Assembly: GCF_000321225.1 (NCBI RefSeq)
Contig: NW_004450401.1
Location: 3,994,555-4,058,554, forward strand
Direction of reading: 5' to 3'
Origin: Odobenus rosmarus divergens
Lineage: Eukaryota; Chordata; Mammalia; Carnivora; Odobenidae
DNA: 64,000 nt
Position numbers and translations under genes: made by a program. This document shows positions 24,478 to 35,698 of this stretch, piece after piece; position 1 is the first letter of the stretch; every line of letters starts with the position of its first letter. The notes beneath the pieces were generated by a model, which saw nothing but the letters and a program-made list of their open reading frames with translations, was not told where the DNA came from and ran no database searches.

Positions 24478-24866
24478 TCGAATTAAATTTTTCACCACTC
24501 TGCACATGTCCATGAATCACCATGAAAGCACCATGAGTCTTGATTTAGGGGTTACGAATAAATTTTAGTGAGTAAACGAGTTCACAAATACGGAATCTGT
24601 GAATACTGAAGATTGACTGTATATAAAACTCTAAAGAAAAAAATCTAAGCCACGGTGACAGAAAGCAAATCAGTGGTTGCCTGGTGCAGGGAGGGGCAGA
24701 GACTGACAAGGAAGGACCACAAGGCACCTTCTGGGTGATAGAAATGTTCTCTATCTTGATTGTGGTGGGAGTTACACAGGGGAATAAATCTGTAAAACTC
24801 ACTGAAATATACACTTAAAATGGGTACATTTTATTGTTTGTAAATTATACCTCAATAAGTTGACTT

Positions 24867-26199
24867 TACAAAAACAACTTAGCATGATGTCTGATCATTC
24901 TGCCATTCCTTTTGGGATCTCAGGGCCAGCCTCCTTGGAGGGTTCAGCACAGGATGAAAGAAGAGGCAGAGAGTGCCAACTTGGGCTCCATTTGGAAGCT
25001 GTTTGTGTCTTCCCCTCTCCATGAGATGGCTTGTACGACCCAGACCCTTGGCTTCTCCCACCCGGACTTTCTCATTCCCACGGTGTCAATCAGAACTCTT
25101 TTGATTGCACATGTCAGAAACCCAATTCAAACCAGTTTAGATGAAAAAGTGGGGAAAGGGTGTTTTTTGCTCCTGTCTTGAAAAGAAAGCTCTGTGTCAG
25201 ACATGGCTAGATCTAGGGCTTAAGTGTGGTCACTGGGCCAAGGTTGGTCACCCTCTTCTGAGTCTGTTTCTCTGTGTGAATTTCACTCTGGGACCATGGG
25301 CGGGAAGGTGGTCCCTAGTGGCTCCAGAACTCCAAGGAGAGGGAGCTTCTCTGTCTCAGCAAAGACTGGGGAGCAGGCATCCTTTGCCCACTTCACTGCT
25401 GAGGGGATGGAGCATGCTGACTGGTCAGGCCTGGGTCCTGTTCTCACTTCCCATGAAGAATATGGACCGAAGGTGGGGGAGGATTCTTCCCAGAAGAAAA
25501 CCCAGAATATGGGAGAAGAGATGGGGACCAGGCAGAAACAGGAGATGCCTAACAACCAGTTTGCTTTGAGCCAGAGCTCCTTTTCCAGGGCTGATGTCAT
25601 AGATACTTCAAGAACTTGGACCTGGCAGGGAATGGATGGGAAGTCAGAATTAAAGTCAATATTCTAGAACCCCATGGAAAAAAGGCAGGATATTTTTATC
25701 TTAACTGTCCCAGGAGAAAGAGCAGAAAGATTTCCTGGGTTCCACACCTCTTATCTCTGCAGCTCCCACTAACTAGAAGTAGTTGCCTGGCTCTGCTGCC
25801 CCAGCTCCCCACTCCTGATGCAGAATCCAGGTACCATCTACTTCTCTTGCCACAGATATTCCAGTGACCTCAACATCTTGTCCCTATTTCGAGACCAACA
25901 CCAATTATTTTGAAAACTAAGTCCTTTCCTGGCATACCAAGAGCTCTGTCATTCAGTTCAGGCCTTAGGGAAATACTGTGCTTCTATCTTTTTAGCAGGA
26001 CATGATCATGGAACCTCCTGAGCATCAGTGAATTTTCTTAGACTCTTGCTAATGGAGGATCAGCTCTGTCCTTGACTTTTTCAAGAAGCTTCTTTGAGAA
26101 TACACTGAATTTTTCTTCAATTTAAAAAACACTTATTAAGTATCCACTTAATTGGAAACAAGATGAAGGAGATGGTCCCTGCCCTTGTCTCTTCCTTTC
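24867..26199. other. Intergenic; old repeat
   Basis: 25082-25560 is an old interspersed repeat that opens cagaactcttttgattgcac, shared in type with 17250-17830. The rest is unremarkable. Several short open frames fall in this repeat. Confidence 0.4.
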
Positions 26200-26640
26200 T
26201 AATCTTTATACTTATTTATTTTCTTGTGTTAGTGCCTTGGTTAGAATTCTACTACAATGCTGAATGGTAGTACTAACAGCATCTTTGCCCTATTCCTGCC
26301 ACTAATTTTCAACATTAAGTATGAAGTTTGCTCTATATGTCTGATAGATGCCCTTTATTGGGAAAAAGAATTTTTTAAAATTTCTAGTTGCTAAGAAGTT
26401 GTGATTTTTAAATTAAATTTAATTTTTTTTAAGTAGGCTCTGTGCCCAGCCTGGAGCCCAATGTGGGGCTTGAACTTAGGGCCCTGAGATCAAAACCTGA
26501 GCCGAAACCAAGAGTTGGACACTTAACCAACTGAGCCGCCCAGGCACCCCGAAATGATCTTTTTAAATCATAAATTGATGTTGAAGTTTATCAAAACCTT
26601 TTTCTAGATCACATTTTACTGGGATGTGTAATCCAAAAGC
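26200..26640 (-). mobile_element. L1 ORF2 fragment with a SINE insertion
   Basis: Reversed, the text matches the L1 ORF2 endonuclease/RT-type consensus by eye (attctactacaatgctgaat on plus; ctttttctagatc). It is decayed and interrupted at 26414-26550. Confidence 0.65.
26414..26550 (-). mobile_element. Short CAN-SINE subtype
   Basis: The body is taggctctgtgcccagcctg with aatgtggggcttgaac, and the head is gagccgcccaggcacc in reverse. Flanks tgatttttaaat and tgatctttttaaat are an imperfect target duplication. It is older than most copies here. Confidence 0.8.
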
Positions 26641-27605
26641 TTTACTATACTGAGCTCTAATAGACAGTAGACAGGAACCTACAAGAGGGGGTGAGGAGGA
26701 CCAGGGACAGCCAGGGAAACAAAGGAAAATTTGAGTAGGTCCTTCAAGGATATGAAGAAACTGACCAGCATCAATGTAGGGAATGGCACTGTGAGTTGAG
26801 GGGGACAATCTAAGCAAAAATATGGTGTGTGAACATGCCTTCAGAGAATGGGGACTACTCTGGAGTGGTCCTTTCATGTGAGATACCTCTGCTAGTTGGC
26901 AAATGCCAGCCCACTGTGGGTCCAGGACACACCTTAGCCCTGCAGGAACGGCTTCTTGGGCACTTGACAGTGAAGTGAGCACAGACGGCAAAAATCAAGA
27001 GAACAATCAAGATTACCCTTGGAAATTGCTTAAATTGTCCATAAAACACATACATGGGTTTTATATCTAAAACCCTGTAAGAATTCTAGAGTGCTCCTGC
27101 TTACCTGCCCGGCTAACTCCAACTTGCTTCTGTGTTAAGCTTTATTCTGTAATGTTAATGCTCATTAGTAGATTTGTTCAGTCCTGGGAGGACTACTTGA
27201 GTTTCATCTCAAGTCAGCCAGAAGTTAGATGACACAGGATGCCACTGTGATATGCAGGTAGCAGGCACTGGATACCTTCTCCCGAATGGCCAAGAAGGTC
27301 TCTGTGTCTCCTCTAAATCAGGCTGAGTTTGGCCCAGACACCCCTGGGAGTTCCTCTTATCCCCCTAAAGTCTGCAGGCACAGTGACCAGGGAGTGGCAA
27401 AGGTCTTCCCAAGCCTGGCTTCCCCAAGGCCCTCCAGCCCAGCTGACCCAGGCAGGACTGGCGTATGGCCAACACCACCTCAGGAAAGGGGTCCCATCCA
27501 CCATGACCCCACACATCTGGCAATGGGCTTCTGGCTTTGACCATGACCCTTCTTGCTTTATTGCCACCAATTTCTCAGCTCATCTCTTCATGGGCCACAC
27601 TCCAG

Positions 27606-27865
27606 CACACTGGCCTCTTCTTCTTCCCCTTGTTCTTCTTCTTCCCCTTGTTCTTCTTCTTCCCCTTGTTCTTCTTCTTCCCTTTGTTCTTCTTCTTCCC
27701 CTTGTTGTTGTTGTTGCTGTTGTTGTTGTTGTTCTTCTTCTTCAGATTTTATTTTTAAAATTTTTTAATGTAATCTCTACTCCCAACGTGGGGCTCAAAC
27801 TCGTGACCCCCAAGATCAAGAGTTGCATGCTCTTCTGACTGAGCCAGCCAAGCACCACACTGGCC
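27606..27865 (-). mobile_element. Old CAN-SINE whose tail became a minisatellite
   Basis: The SINE body is 27745-27855 (antisense cccaacgtggggctcaaact). Where its tail should be lies a tandem array: about five copies of an 18-base unit ttcttcttcttccccttg (27616-27705), then (GTT)n to about 27732, then CTT. The cacactggcc duplication at 27606-27615 and 27856-27865 encloses the whole block. Confidence 0.85.
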
Positions 27866-27879
27866 CCTTCTTATTCCTC

Positions 27880-28225
27880 CAAACACCCCAAGTTCATTTC
27901 CACTTTAGGACCTTTGCACTGCCTGCTCCCTTTGCCTGGACTGCTTTTCCTTCTCATTGGTCAGGTCTCAGCTCACATGTTGCCTCCTCAGAGAGGCCTC
28001 CCCATGTTCCTTCCTAAAGTGCCACCTCCATTCCGTCACCCTAACACATAATCCTGTTTATTGCCTTCTGAGCACTTACCATTTATTACCATCTTCAGTG
28101 TTTATTTTCCTAGTTACTCTCTATCACCCTACACCCATGAAGAAGGTCTTGATTGTTTTGGTCACCTTGCAGCTACCCAGTGCCTGGCACACGTAAGCAC
28201 TTAATAAATATTTATCAATTGATTA
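27880..28225 (+). mobile_element. L2 3' end
   Basis: It shows the classic L2 order: ggacctttgcactgcctgct, cacatgttgcctcctcagag, cagtgcctggcaca and a final taataaatattt. Old and unflanked. Confidence 0.8.
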
Positions 28226-29149
28226 TGCAATGGAATCCTTGTTTGCAATGGAATCCATGACTACCTGCTCCAGCTTTGGAATGTCTCTCTCCCTCCCCCA
28301 TACATGACTAATTGAGGACATTGCCTACCCTACCTTAGGGCCCCAATGCCTTCCTGGGATGCCATCCCAAAACTCCAGTCCTGCCTCCTAGACTGGCCCC
28401 TGCCCTTACGCCAGCAGGCAGCTGAATTCCAGAGCCCTTCTGCCCACCCATGTGCTCATCTTGCCCCAGGACCTGGGTTGAGGGCCAGGTGGCAGCCTTG
28501 GTGGGTGGGCAGAGGCAACTGCAGGCTCCCCATCCAAGTCACAGGCCTGCTCAATGCATCTCCGTCTCCTCCCCTCCTCTCCACCCCTGTGTGGGCCTCC
28601 GGGTGAGCATCCCTTGGCGGCACCTCCTGCCCCATTCATCCCCATTAGCCGCTGTCCACACTGGGCCAGAGGGAGATCAATTACCAGTGCTGGCCACTGA
28701 ACCGTGCTAATGAGGATGTACGCTCGCCCAGCTGGAGGCAGGGATGGGTGGGAGGCATAGGGGAAGCAGCCCACGTGAGCTACCTCACTAAAGGCATCAG
28801 GGGGGAAGGCTCCCTCTGGGGACCCTGGAAGGAGCCCCCTGGGGGGCAGAGACCCCAGGAACCAAGGTTTAGCTCAAGCTGTGTGAGGGAGAAAAGGAAA
28901 CAGCCTGGCTGGGGGGTAGGGACTCAGGGAGCAGGGGTGACACTGCTGACAAGAGGGCCATCCTCGGGCCTGGACTGATCAGGCGTCCCCTGAGCCTTTG
29001 CTCAGGCCCTTCTCTCTGCTGAAGGTGCCCTCCCTGTGTGCCCCACGCCCCAAGGGCCAGCTCAGAGATGTCCACCTGCACCCTCACCCTCAACGGCCTC
29101 CTGGCTCCCAGGCCTCCTTGGACCCGCCCTGCTGGATTCTGACTGTACC
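28226..29149. other. Intergenic, unique
   Basis: No repeat family is recognised. 28600-28730 combines CpG-containing and AT-rich motifs (agatcaattaccagtgctgg, ccgtgctaatgaggatgtac) and is a candidate conserved element. No exon is seen. Confidence 0.35.
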
Positions 29150-30030
29150 AGATGGTGCTGTTCTGTATGAAAAGACGCTTGACCTCTCTCGTAAGAGCCA
29201 TGCAAAGGAAAACCTCAAGGAGAGACCATTTCCTTCTATCAGACTGGCAAAGATAGACAAAGCGGATAAAGGCAGTCCTGGCCCTGCTGCTGGGAGCAGG
29301 GGGGGCAGGTGCAGCTCTATGTACATGGGTGTGATCACTTCAGAGGGCAATTTGGCAGTAGCTATTTAAATTAAAAATGCCCTTTAACCCAGCCATTCGC
29401 TTCCGTGCATTTATCCTCTGAGATACAAGTGCCCGGAGATAAAAGTACAAGAGTGCTCACTGCCCGGAAACATCCCACATGTCCATCAGGAGTGGCCGTG
29501 GAAGTCCATGAGGCCTCATCACACAATGGGGCATTCCCCCGGCCTCCTTGCCTGTGGAGTGAGATTAGCAGGGTGCTCATCTCCAAGCTGTTTGGGGAAG
29601 TAGATCAGTTAATATAAATAAAGTGCTTAGAGGAGCATCCAACACATAGTTGAGTACAAGTTCCCACTATTATTATCAGTTTGCTATTGTTGAAAAAGAA
29701 TGGGGTGGATCTATACATACTGATATGTAATTATCTCCCAGAAATGCTGGTCAGTGAAAAATGCAGACAGAAGATTCTGTTGGAGGCGCCAGTCGTGGGG
29801 TATGTGGATTGGGTTCTGGCTTGCTTTGTTTCTTGAGGAATTCTGCTTTTGAATGCATAGACCATCTGCAGGAGGACAAGGCCAGGACTAACAATAGTGG
29901 CTGCCTCTGGGGAGGAGAAGGTGACCAGGAGACAGGGCAAGAAGGGATTTGCACGTATCCTTCCATGCAGTTTGTGGTTTTTAACCACAAGCCTGCACCA
30001 CCTATTCAAACAAATAAATCACTTGTCAAG
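29150..30030 (+). mobile_element. Old L1 fragment
   Basis: Decayed L1 ORF2-end sequence (catttccttctatcagactg, gggcaatttggcagtagcta, catcccacatgtccatcagg) is followed by 3'-end sequence (gtggctgcctctggggagga). It carries many stops. The short open frames in it are not genes. Confidence 0.65.
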
Positions 30031-31170
30031 ACTGGTGACTCACCTGCCTGAAACTCCCACCAGCCCCCGAGCCCCCTGAGGACAGAAACAGTGTCAGAGC
30101 TGCTGCCAAGTTCTGGGCACCCAGCATGGCCTGGCACACACAGATACTTGGCAAATGTTGGCTGGCAGGCAAGCCACCTGGAATTCCACGTGGCGCCTCT
30201 GCCCGGAACCCCCTCTCCCCAGGCATGATTCCCAGGAGACTCCCACAGATGGGGGCAGGTGCGTGCTGGAGCAGCCTGGGGACGGTCTGGCCTGAACAGG
30301 AGGCAGGCTTGAGAGCTAATTTCCAGAGGATCATTCCTGGAAGCAGGACTCAGTTGACCAGGTGTGTCCGGGCCCCCAGGGGTCTAAGCCTCTGCCAAGG
30401 ACTAGACCTTCGGGCCACAGCAGAGGCCTCTCTGTATACAGGTTACCGATGTCCCCATCTGTCTGCGTAACCCCTTCTTACCAGGAGGCAGTAAGGCTCC
30501 CTATCAGGCCAATGCTCGGGCTGAAGAGCAGAAATGAGGCCCCAGGCCCAGGAAGGGACCTGCCGGGACCAATTCTGCCATCAGCCCCGACTTGGGGCCA
30601 CCCTTCTCTGTAGCACTCACCCTCTTGTCCAATGAAGCCGGTGCTGCTTCAATCTGAACCCCAGGAGAGAGGGCTTGGCTGTGCCTCTTTCCAGAGCCTT
30701 GGAGTGGAGCCCAAGTGGGAACAGCTCGACTCTCCACCATCCATCAAGCAAGGGACAGAGAGGCGAAATATGGCTTGTCCCTGCAGGGAAACACCCCAGC
30801 AGTCGCTCGGGGAAACACCCCTACAGTCACGAGAAACAAAGCAGCTCTACACGCACAGACATGACTAGGTCATCAAAACACATTGTGGCGTCTGGGAAAG
30901 CAAGCTACAGCAAGACGGGGCCAGTATCCTGCCACTTCGAACACACACACAATGATAGCCAACATCTTCTGTGTGTACGCAAATGAGTGCAAAATTTTAA
31001 AAATATAAAATGTCTGGAAGGATCTACGGCTCACAGCCGTGATGACACGGGAGGAAGGCAGGAGAGGGGAGTAAAATGGGACAGTTAGGGGACTTTAGTT
31101 TCATCCATTTTTTAAGGAGATTGGGTTCCTATTTTACCTGTGCTACCAAAATAATTTAAAATTAAAATTA

Positions 31171-31350
31171 GGGGCACCTGGCTAGTTCAGTCGGTTGAGC
31201 ATTGGCTCAGGTCATGATCTCAGGGTCGTGGTATCAAGCCCTGCATCGGGCTCTGGGCTCAGCAGGAGATTCTCTCTCCCCCTCTCCCTCTGCCCCCCTC
31301 ACTCTCTTCTCTCTCTCTAAAATAAATAAATCTTTAAAAAAATAAAATAA
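31171..31350 (+). mobile_element. CAN-SINE
   Basis: The ggggcacctggctagttcag head is diverged; the tail is aataaataaatcttta with AAAATAAAA. It is flanked by aataatttaaaattaaa (31150-31166) and aataattaaaattaaa (31351-31366). Confidence 0.9.
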
Positions 31351-31659
31351 AATAATTAAAATTAAAGACTTTGTTCCATGTCGCTTTTTCATAGAAAGCA
31401 ACACCACTCACTGACCATCCCATTTAATACGCAGGGCGGCTCCCACCCCGCACACCCCCAAGGCCCCCTGCTCTCGCTAACATTCCCATAGCACTCACCC
31501 TTCCCCAGCTGAGTGACTCATTATGATGCTCACTGGGTGGCATTTTCTTCCTTCCTTGGCTGGTCAGCAGCTCCAGCCCAGGAGCAGAGTCCTGCCCACT
31601 GCCTGTTTCCATATAGCTCCAGAGCTAAGAATGGTTTCATGTTTTTTAATGGTTGATCA

Positions 31660-31868
31660 TCAAAAGAGGGGTATTTTGTGACACATGGGAGTTACATGAA
31701 ATTCAAATTTCAGTGTCCAGGAAATTTTATTAGAACACTGCCATGCCCATTTGTTTGTCTTGTCAAGAGTTCCTTTCTGCCATAAAGCAGAGTTCAGTGG
31801 TTGTATGGCCTGAAAGCCTAAAATATTTACTATTTGGCCCTTTGCAGACAAACACCGCTGACCCCTGG
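31660..31868 (-). mobile_element. hAT-type DNA transposon remnant
   Basis: The minus strand starts caggggtcagcggtgtttgt and continues gcaaagggccaaatagtaaa, then ttttaggctttcaggccata, a familiar mammalian hAT terminal sequence. It runs on to gccatgcccatttgtt in reverse. A truncated piece of the same element is repeated in the right arm at 33133-33203. Confidence 0.65.
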
Positions 31869-32046
31869 TCTGGTCTGTGAGCACCACAGGGGTGGGGGAT
31901 TTCTTTTTGTTCCTTATGTATCCTTATACTACAGTGTCTGACACATAATAGGTGTTCAGTGAATCTGGTTGAATGAGTGAAGTGTATGTGTTGGAGCCTA
32001 TCGCCTGGACCTCCTAGAGAAAGTGACCCCCGTTCCCACCATCTGC
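31797..32046 (+). repeat. Left arm of a perfect 250-bp inverted repeat
   Basis: Base-by-base comparison with the reverse complement of 32954-33203 shows no mismatch over 250 bases. The arm includes the outer part of the hAT remnant and an L2 3' tail (acagtgtctgacacataata). On the left the hAT element continues past the arm boundary, so this arm looks like the ancestral copy. Confidence 0.97.
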
Positions 32047-32287
32047 AGGGGCCTGAAGGGGGGTTCAGGCAGTGTTGTTGGCTCTGAGTCCTTGCAGAAG
32101 AGAGGCCATGGGGTGGAAAGGCCTGGATTTGGCACCAACAGGGTGGACCCCCAGGTCTGTGGAACCGTGGCTATGGCTTTGCTCAGCCCCAGGGGCTTCC
32201 CCCCAACCCACCCACCCAATGTTGGCCACACCCGCAGCCTCTCCCTGTTCGCAGCTGAGTCGGCCACACTGCATGAGCTGTGCTTTG

Positions 32288-32301
32288 GTGCCCTCTGGTG
32301 A
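32288..32301 (-). promoter_or_regulatory. CTCF-like motif in the inverted-repeat spacer
   Basis: On the minus strand the sequence tcaccagagggcac fits the CTCF core CCASYAGRKGGCRS at 13 of 14 positions. Occupancy cannot be told from sequence. Confidence 0.35.
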
Positions 32302-32953
32302 TCACCGGGAGCGGCTCCCTCCAAGGTGGGCACCACCTTAACCTCACTGGCCATCTTCTGAAGGAAATCCTACCCCAGCCTCCTGAGCCCGTCTGACCTC
32401 CTCACCCAGAGATCCAAGGGCTCACCAGGCCAGGATCTCTCTTTCCTTTCCAGTTCCCCATCTGGAGTAGCCTGATGTCACATGGACGCCCTCCCTCCAA
32501 GCTGATGCCAGCCTCTCTCCTCTGGTTAGACTATGCAGGCCCAGGGCCATGGGAGGCTCCCAGGCTGCCAGACAATGGCCACCTCTGTCATCACTCATGT
32601 GCGCTCCTCCCTGAGGGTGGGGTGACCTCTGTCCCCATGGCCTAGGGACCCACCTAGAGGGATGGGTACAGGGTGGCCTTATAAGCTTCCTTGTATTTTC
32701 TACACATCTGGAGAGATCCCCTTCTGGATAAGGACTCCTCAGCACAAAGGAAAGAACTGCTCTGGGTTCCACTCTGGGGACAGGAAATGTCTCTAACCAG
32801 CATGAAATGCCACCTAGCAGTGATCATCATGTGCTTGTCATGATATACACATTACACCACTAGCAACTGTTCCAACTGCCTCTGCCAAGAGACTGTGGGC
32901 TCCAGGACAAGGGCAAGTTTGAGCTGCCTCAGTAACCCCAGCATCCAGCCCCC

Positions 32954-33203
32954 GCAGATGGTGGGAACGGGGGTCACTTTCTCTAGGAGGTCCAGGCGAT
33001 AGGCTCCAACACATACACTTCACTCATTCAACCAGATTCACTGAACACCTATTATGTGTCAGACACTGTAGTATAAGGATACATAAGGAACAAAAAGAAA
33101 TCCCCCACCCCTGTGGTGCTCACAGACCAGACCAGGGGTCAGCGGTGTTTGTCTGCAAAGGGCCAAATAGTAAATATTTTAGGCTTTCAGGCCATACAAC
33201 CAC
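32954..33203 (-). repeat. Right arm of the perfect inverted repeat
   Basis: Exact reverse complement of 31797-32046. It ends abruptly inside the hAT element, where the left copy continues; beyond it is unrelated sequence and then a TGGA-rich microsatellite. It looks like the derived copy. Confidence 0.97.
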
Positions 33204-33223
33204 CTGAGTGGTTGATGGTGGAT

Positions 33224-33385
33224 GGGGAGGAGTGGATGGATGGATGGATGGATGGATGGATGGGTGGGTGGGTGGGTGGGTGGATGTGTGGGTGGACGGA
33301 TGGACAGATGGATGGATGCACAGGTGGATGGATGAGTGGGTGGATGGATGGCTGAGTGAATGGAAGATGGACAGATGGATATCCC
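33224..33385 (+). repeat. TGGA/TGGG tetranucleotide microsatellite
   Basis: Runs of tgga, then five or six tggg units (33262-33285), then mixed tgga/caga units. The G-rich part could form a G-quadruplex. It sits about 20 bases from the right arm of the inverted repeat. The open frames in it are pure repeat. Confidence 0.95.
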
Positions 33386-35698
33386 ATAGCAGAACTGAGC
33401 TTTGGAGAATCCTGGGTCCCTAGCCAGGGTCACAACCACTGCTACCAGTCATACCTACCCCATCGCCAAATATATTCTGGTTCTCTCACTTCCCTCTGCC
33501 TCACGCTCACCCACTCCCACCTCCTCAGCATCCCAAGTTCCTTCATGACAAATCCATGCCAGTGGCAGGGCCTCCAGGGCAACTGGGACCCAAACCTAGA
33601 GAACACTGTTCCCCTGGAGCTTCCCAGAGATGGCAGCCCCTCCTAACACCCCAAGGGGTCCCTTCTCCCAGGCACCCCAACTGTCACGGTCTAGCCCTCC
33701 CTCTTACTTTCTTCACAGCATATACTACTAACACAAATGCTTCTGTGCCTGCCTATTTTTGCATCTTCTGCACAGGAATGCAGCACAAGGGCCAGGAACT
33801 TGAACTTTCCTCTACTTCCGCACACCTAAGCAGGTTTTCGGACACCTGGGCTAGGACAGGTTCCTGCCCCTCATGAGCTGGCACTTCAAGTGTGCAGGTT
33901 CCACCTTGATGCCGCAGAAGGGCAGGATTGGTGCAAGACAGCAAGAGGGGTCAGATCGGGGGGCCCCCTCCCGACTGTGCACTCTGGGCAACTCCTTCCC
34001 CTGAGCTGGTTTCCTCATTGGGAAGACTCTCCACAAGGTTGTGAGGTTTGAGGGAAAATGAAAGGTGAAAGCATTTACAGTCAGAAACCACAAGACACGT
34101 ACGTGCACAATATTGTGAGCCGCATTTATTGTAGCATGTAGAGACCACCCCCAGCCTGTGTCTTTCAGAGACCCGAGGACACCGCCCAGGCTGCACCTGG
34201 GAGCCACGATGCTGGGCGCCTGCCCCCCACCCTGCCTACCTGCAGCAGCTCCCAGCATTCCTGAATGGTGGAGTCCCCAGGGCCCCCATGGGGGACTGTT
34301 CCAGAGGGATCTACGGTGGCGGGGGGGGGCCACAACTGGCCCCCACACCTTTTGTTCGATTAGCAGGGTTTAAGATTTTTTTTGTTAGTTGCCAACAACT
34401 AAAAAATCAGAATACTTCACATAAAAATCTAACTTTTTGGCTTCTCCAGATTTCTCACGTTAGACCTACCTACATTCCTGCTCTACGGCAATTAGCTACA
34501 ACTGAAGGACAGCCACCAATTTCAGGTGGGAATCTGTGCTTTGCCACAGTCCCCACCACATCTTATCGTCACTCAAGGCCAGTTGCCATTAGCAACTCAG
34601 ACTCAATCATGCAAAATATCACAAAGCAATGTCTCTCCATATCCCATCTCCAGGAATAGTGGGAAAAATTAGAGTCGTACTGCAAAGGCCTCACACCTCA
34701 AAGGCCTACTTTATTTTTATAACCCACCTGGCCCTGAGGGCATCTAAGTTGGCGATCTGTGCACTAGCCCAAACCTCTCCTTTCATCCACAAATGGTCAC
34801 TCCACACATACCCCTTTGTGCAGATCTGAGAACAGTAGCCAGACTTCCCAAATCTGAGCCAGTTTGCTCCTTTAGAAGTCTGTAAACTCCCTGAAACCCA
34901 AAGAACCAGTAAGCAGGGTGGACACACCAGGCACAGGGCTGTACCTGGGTGGGGTTGCCCTAGGAAAACCAGGTCCAGGTAAAGCTGTGCTGGCGCGCCC
35001 TCTAGTGGCCAGGAGGCAACTCTCCAGGCCACCGGTAAGACTGAACTAGATTCCAAGTGAGCCTAAGAGTCAACTATCAATGGCCCCCAAACCCAGTTCC
35101 CCCACGGCTGCGAAGCTCAGGCTTCCAGCTTCCTCTTGCCCAAAACCTTCCTGATCTCCATCCCAACCATCAGCCACTTTCCTGGGCACGCTTGCACCCA
35201 TCTTAGCCCCCAGGAGGACCAGACCCTTCCAGGCTGTGGCCTCTTCTGGGCAGGCTCCAGCCTCCCCATTCTTCACTCTCCCAGGCTTCAATCCAGGTTT
35301 GGCCCACAGCAGCCTGGCAGCATTTGCAGGGGAAAACCTTGCAGAGGTGGAGGAGGCCAATTCCCAGCGTACAGGGTCAGGCAGGCAGGGCACTTATGTG
35401 AGCAGAACAGGCCAGGTGGGTCCCTCAGAGAACGGGAAGCACACGTCCCAGGAGCCGATGCCACCGAAGAGCCGCTGTGGCCAGATGGCCATTCTTCACA
35501 AGATGCTGGGGGTCTGGACTTTAACGTGAAATATACCAAGTTTTAAAGGTTGGCTCAATGTATACACTATCCAGGCCAAGAAAACACGTTGGCAGGGTGG
35601 GTCCAGGCCAGGGCCCCAGGCAGACAGCACTGCTGAGGCCCTGCAGCCGACAGAACCTCTGAGATGGTGGGCGTAAGCCAGTAGTTTTCAAGGTTTTG
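33386..35698. other. Downstream flank of TSPAN17
   Basis: A MIR-like remnant lies at about 33985-34085. A mononucleotide G run is at 34320-34330. About 34365-34460 may be an old DNA-transposon piece that I cannot name. Further AATAAA hexamers on the minus strand lie at 34135-34140 and near 34710. No coding exon is seen. Confidence 0.4.
34995..35008 (-). promoter_or_regulatory. Perfect CTCF core motif
   Basis: On the minus strand ccactagagggcgc matches CCASYAGRKGGCRS at all 14 positions. It lies about 1.2 kb beyond the TSPAN17 stop codon, between the gene and the repeat-rich flank, and could be an insulator or loop anchor. Binding is inferred only. Confidence 0.55.

Larger units (their letters stand above)
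23609..24619 (+). mobile_element. Tigger3/4-like DNA transposon in the L1
   Basis: Left terminal gctgattctcattattcgtg and right terminal gaatactgaagattgactg are imperfect inverted copies flanked by TA dinucleotides (23607-23608 and 24620-24621), as expected for the Tc1/mariner group. Internal landmarks include ctcctaggggcattcagggtt and catcacagccttc. There is no transposase frame. Two CAN-SINEs have entered it. The subfamily is from memory; the strand follows those landmarks. Confidence 0.8.
23340..24866 (+). mobile_element. Old L1 3' end, split by a Tigger element
   Basis: The left part, 23340-23608, includes gatgaaatactactcagcac and related ORF2-end text. The right part, 24620-24866, has tgacagaaagcaaatcagtgg and ends in the tatacctcaata 3' motif. 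Joining the two parts across the insertion gives continuous L1 sequence. Confidence 0.85.

Noticed and set aside
27537..27768. Phe/Pro- and Ser/Cys-rich open frames
   Set aside because: Translations of the 18-base tandem repeat in a SINE tail.
33113..33355. Two open frames sharing an identical start ([20 protein letters not shown]) at 31887 (minus) and 33113 (plus)
   Set aside because: Not a gene family: both lie in the inverted-repeat arms and translate hAT remnant sequence. The real signal is the DNA repeat, reported above.
33224..33385. CRISPR-like direct repeats
   Set aside because: A tetranucleotide microsatellite in mammalian DNA; no spacers or cas genes.
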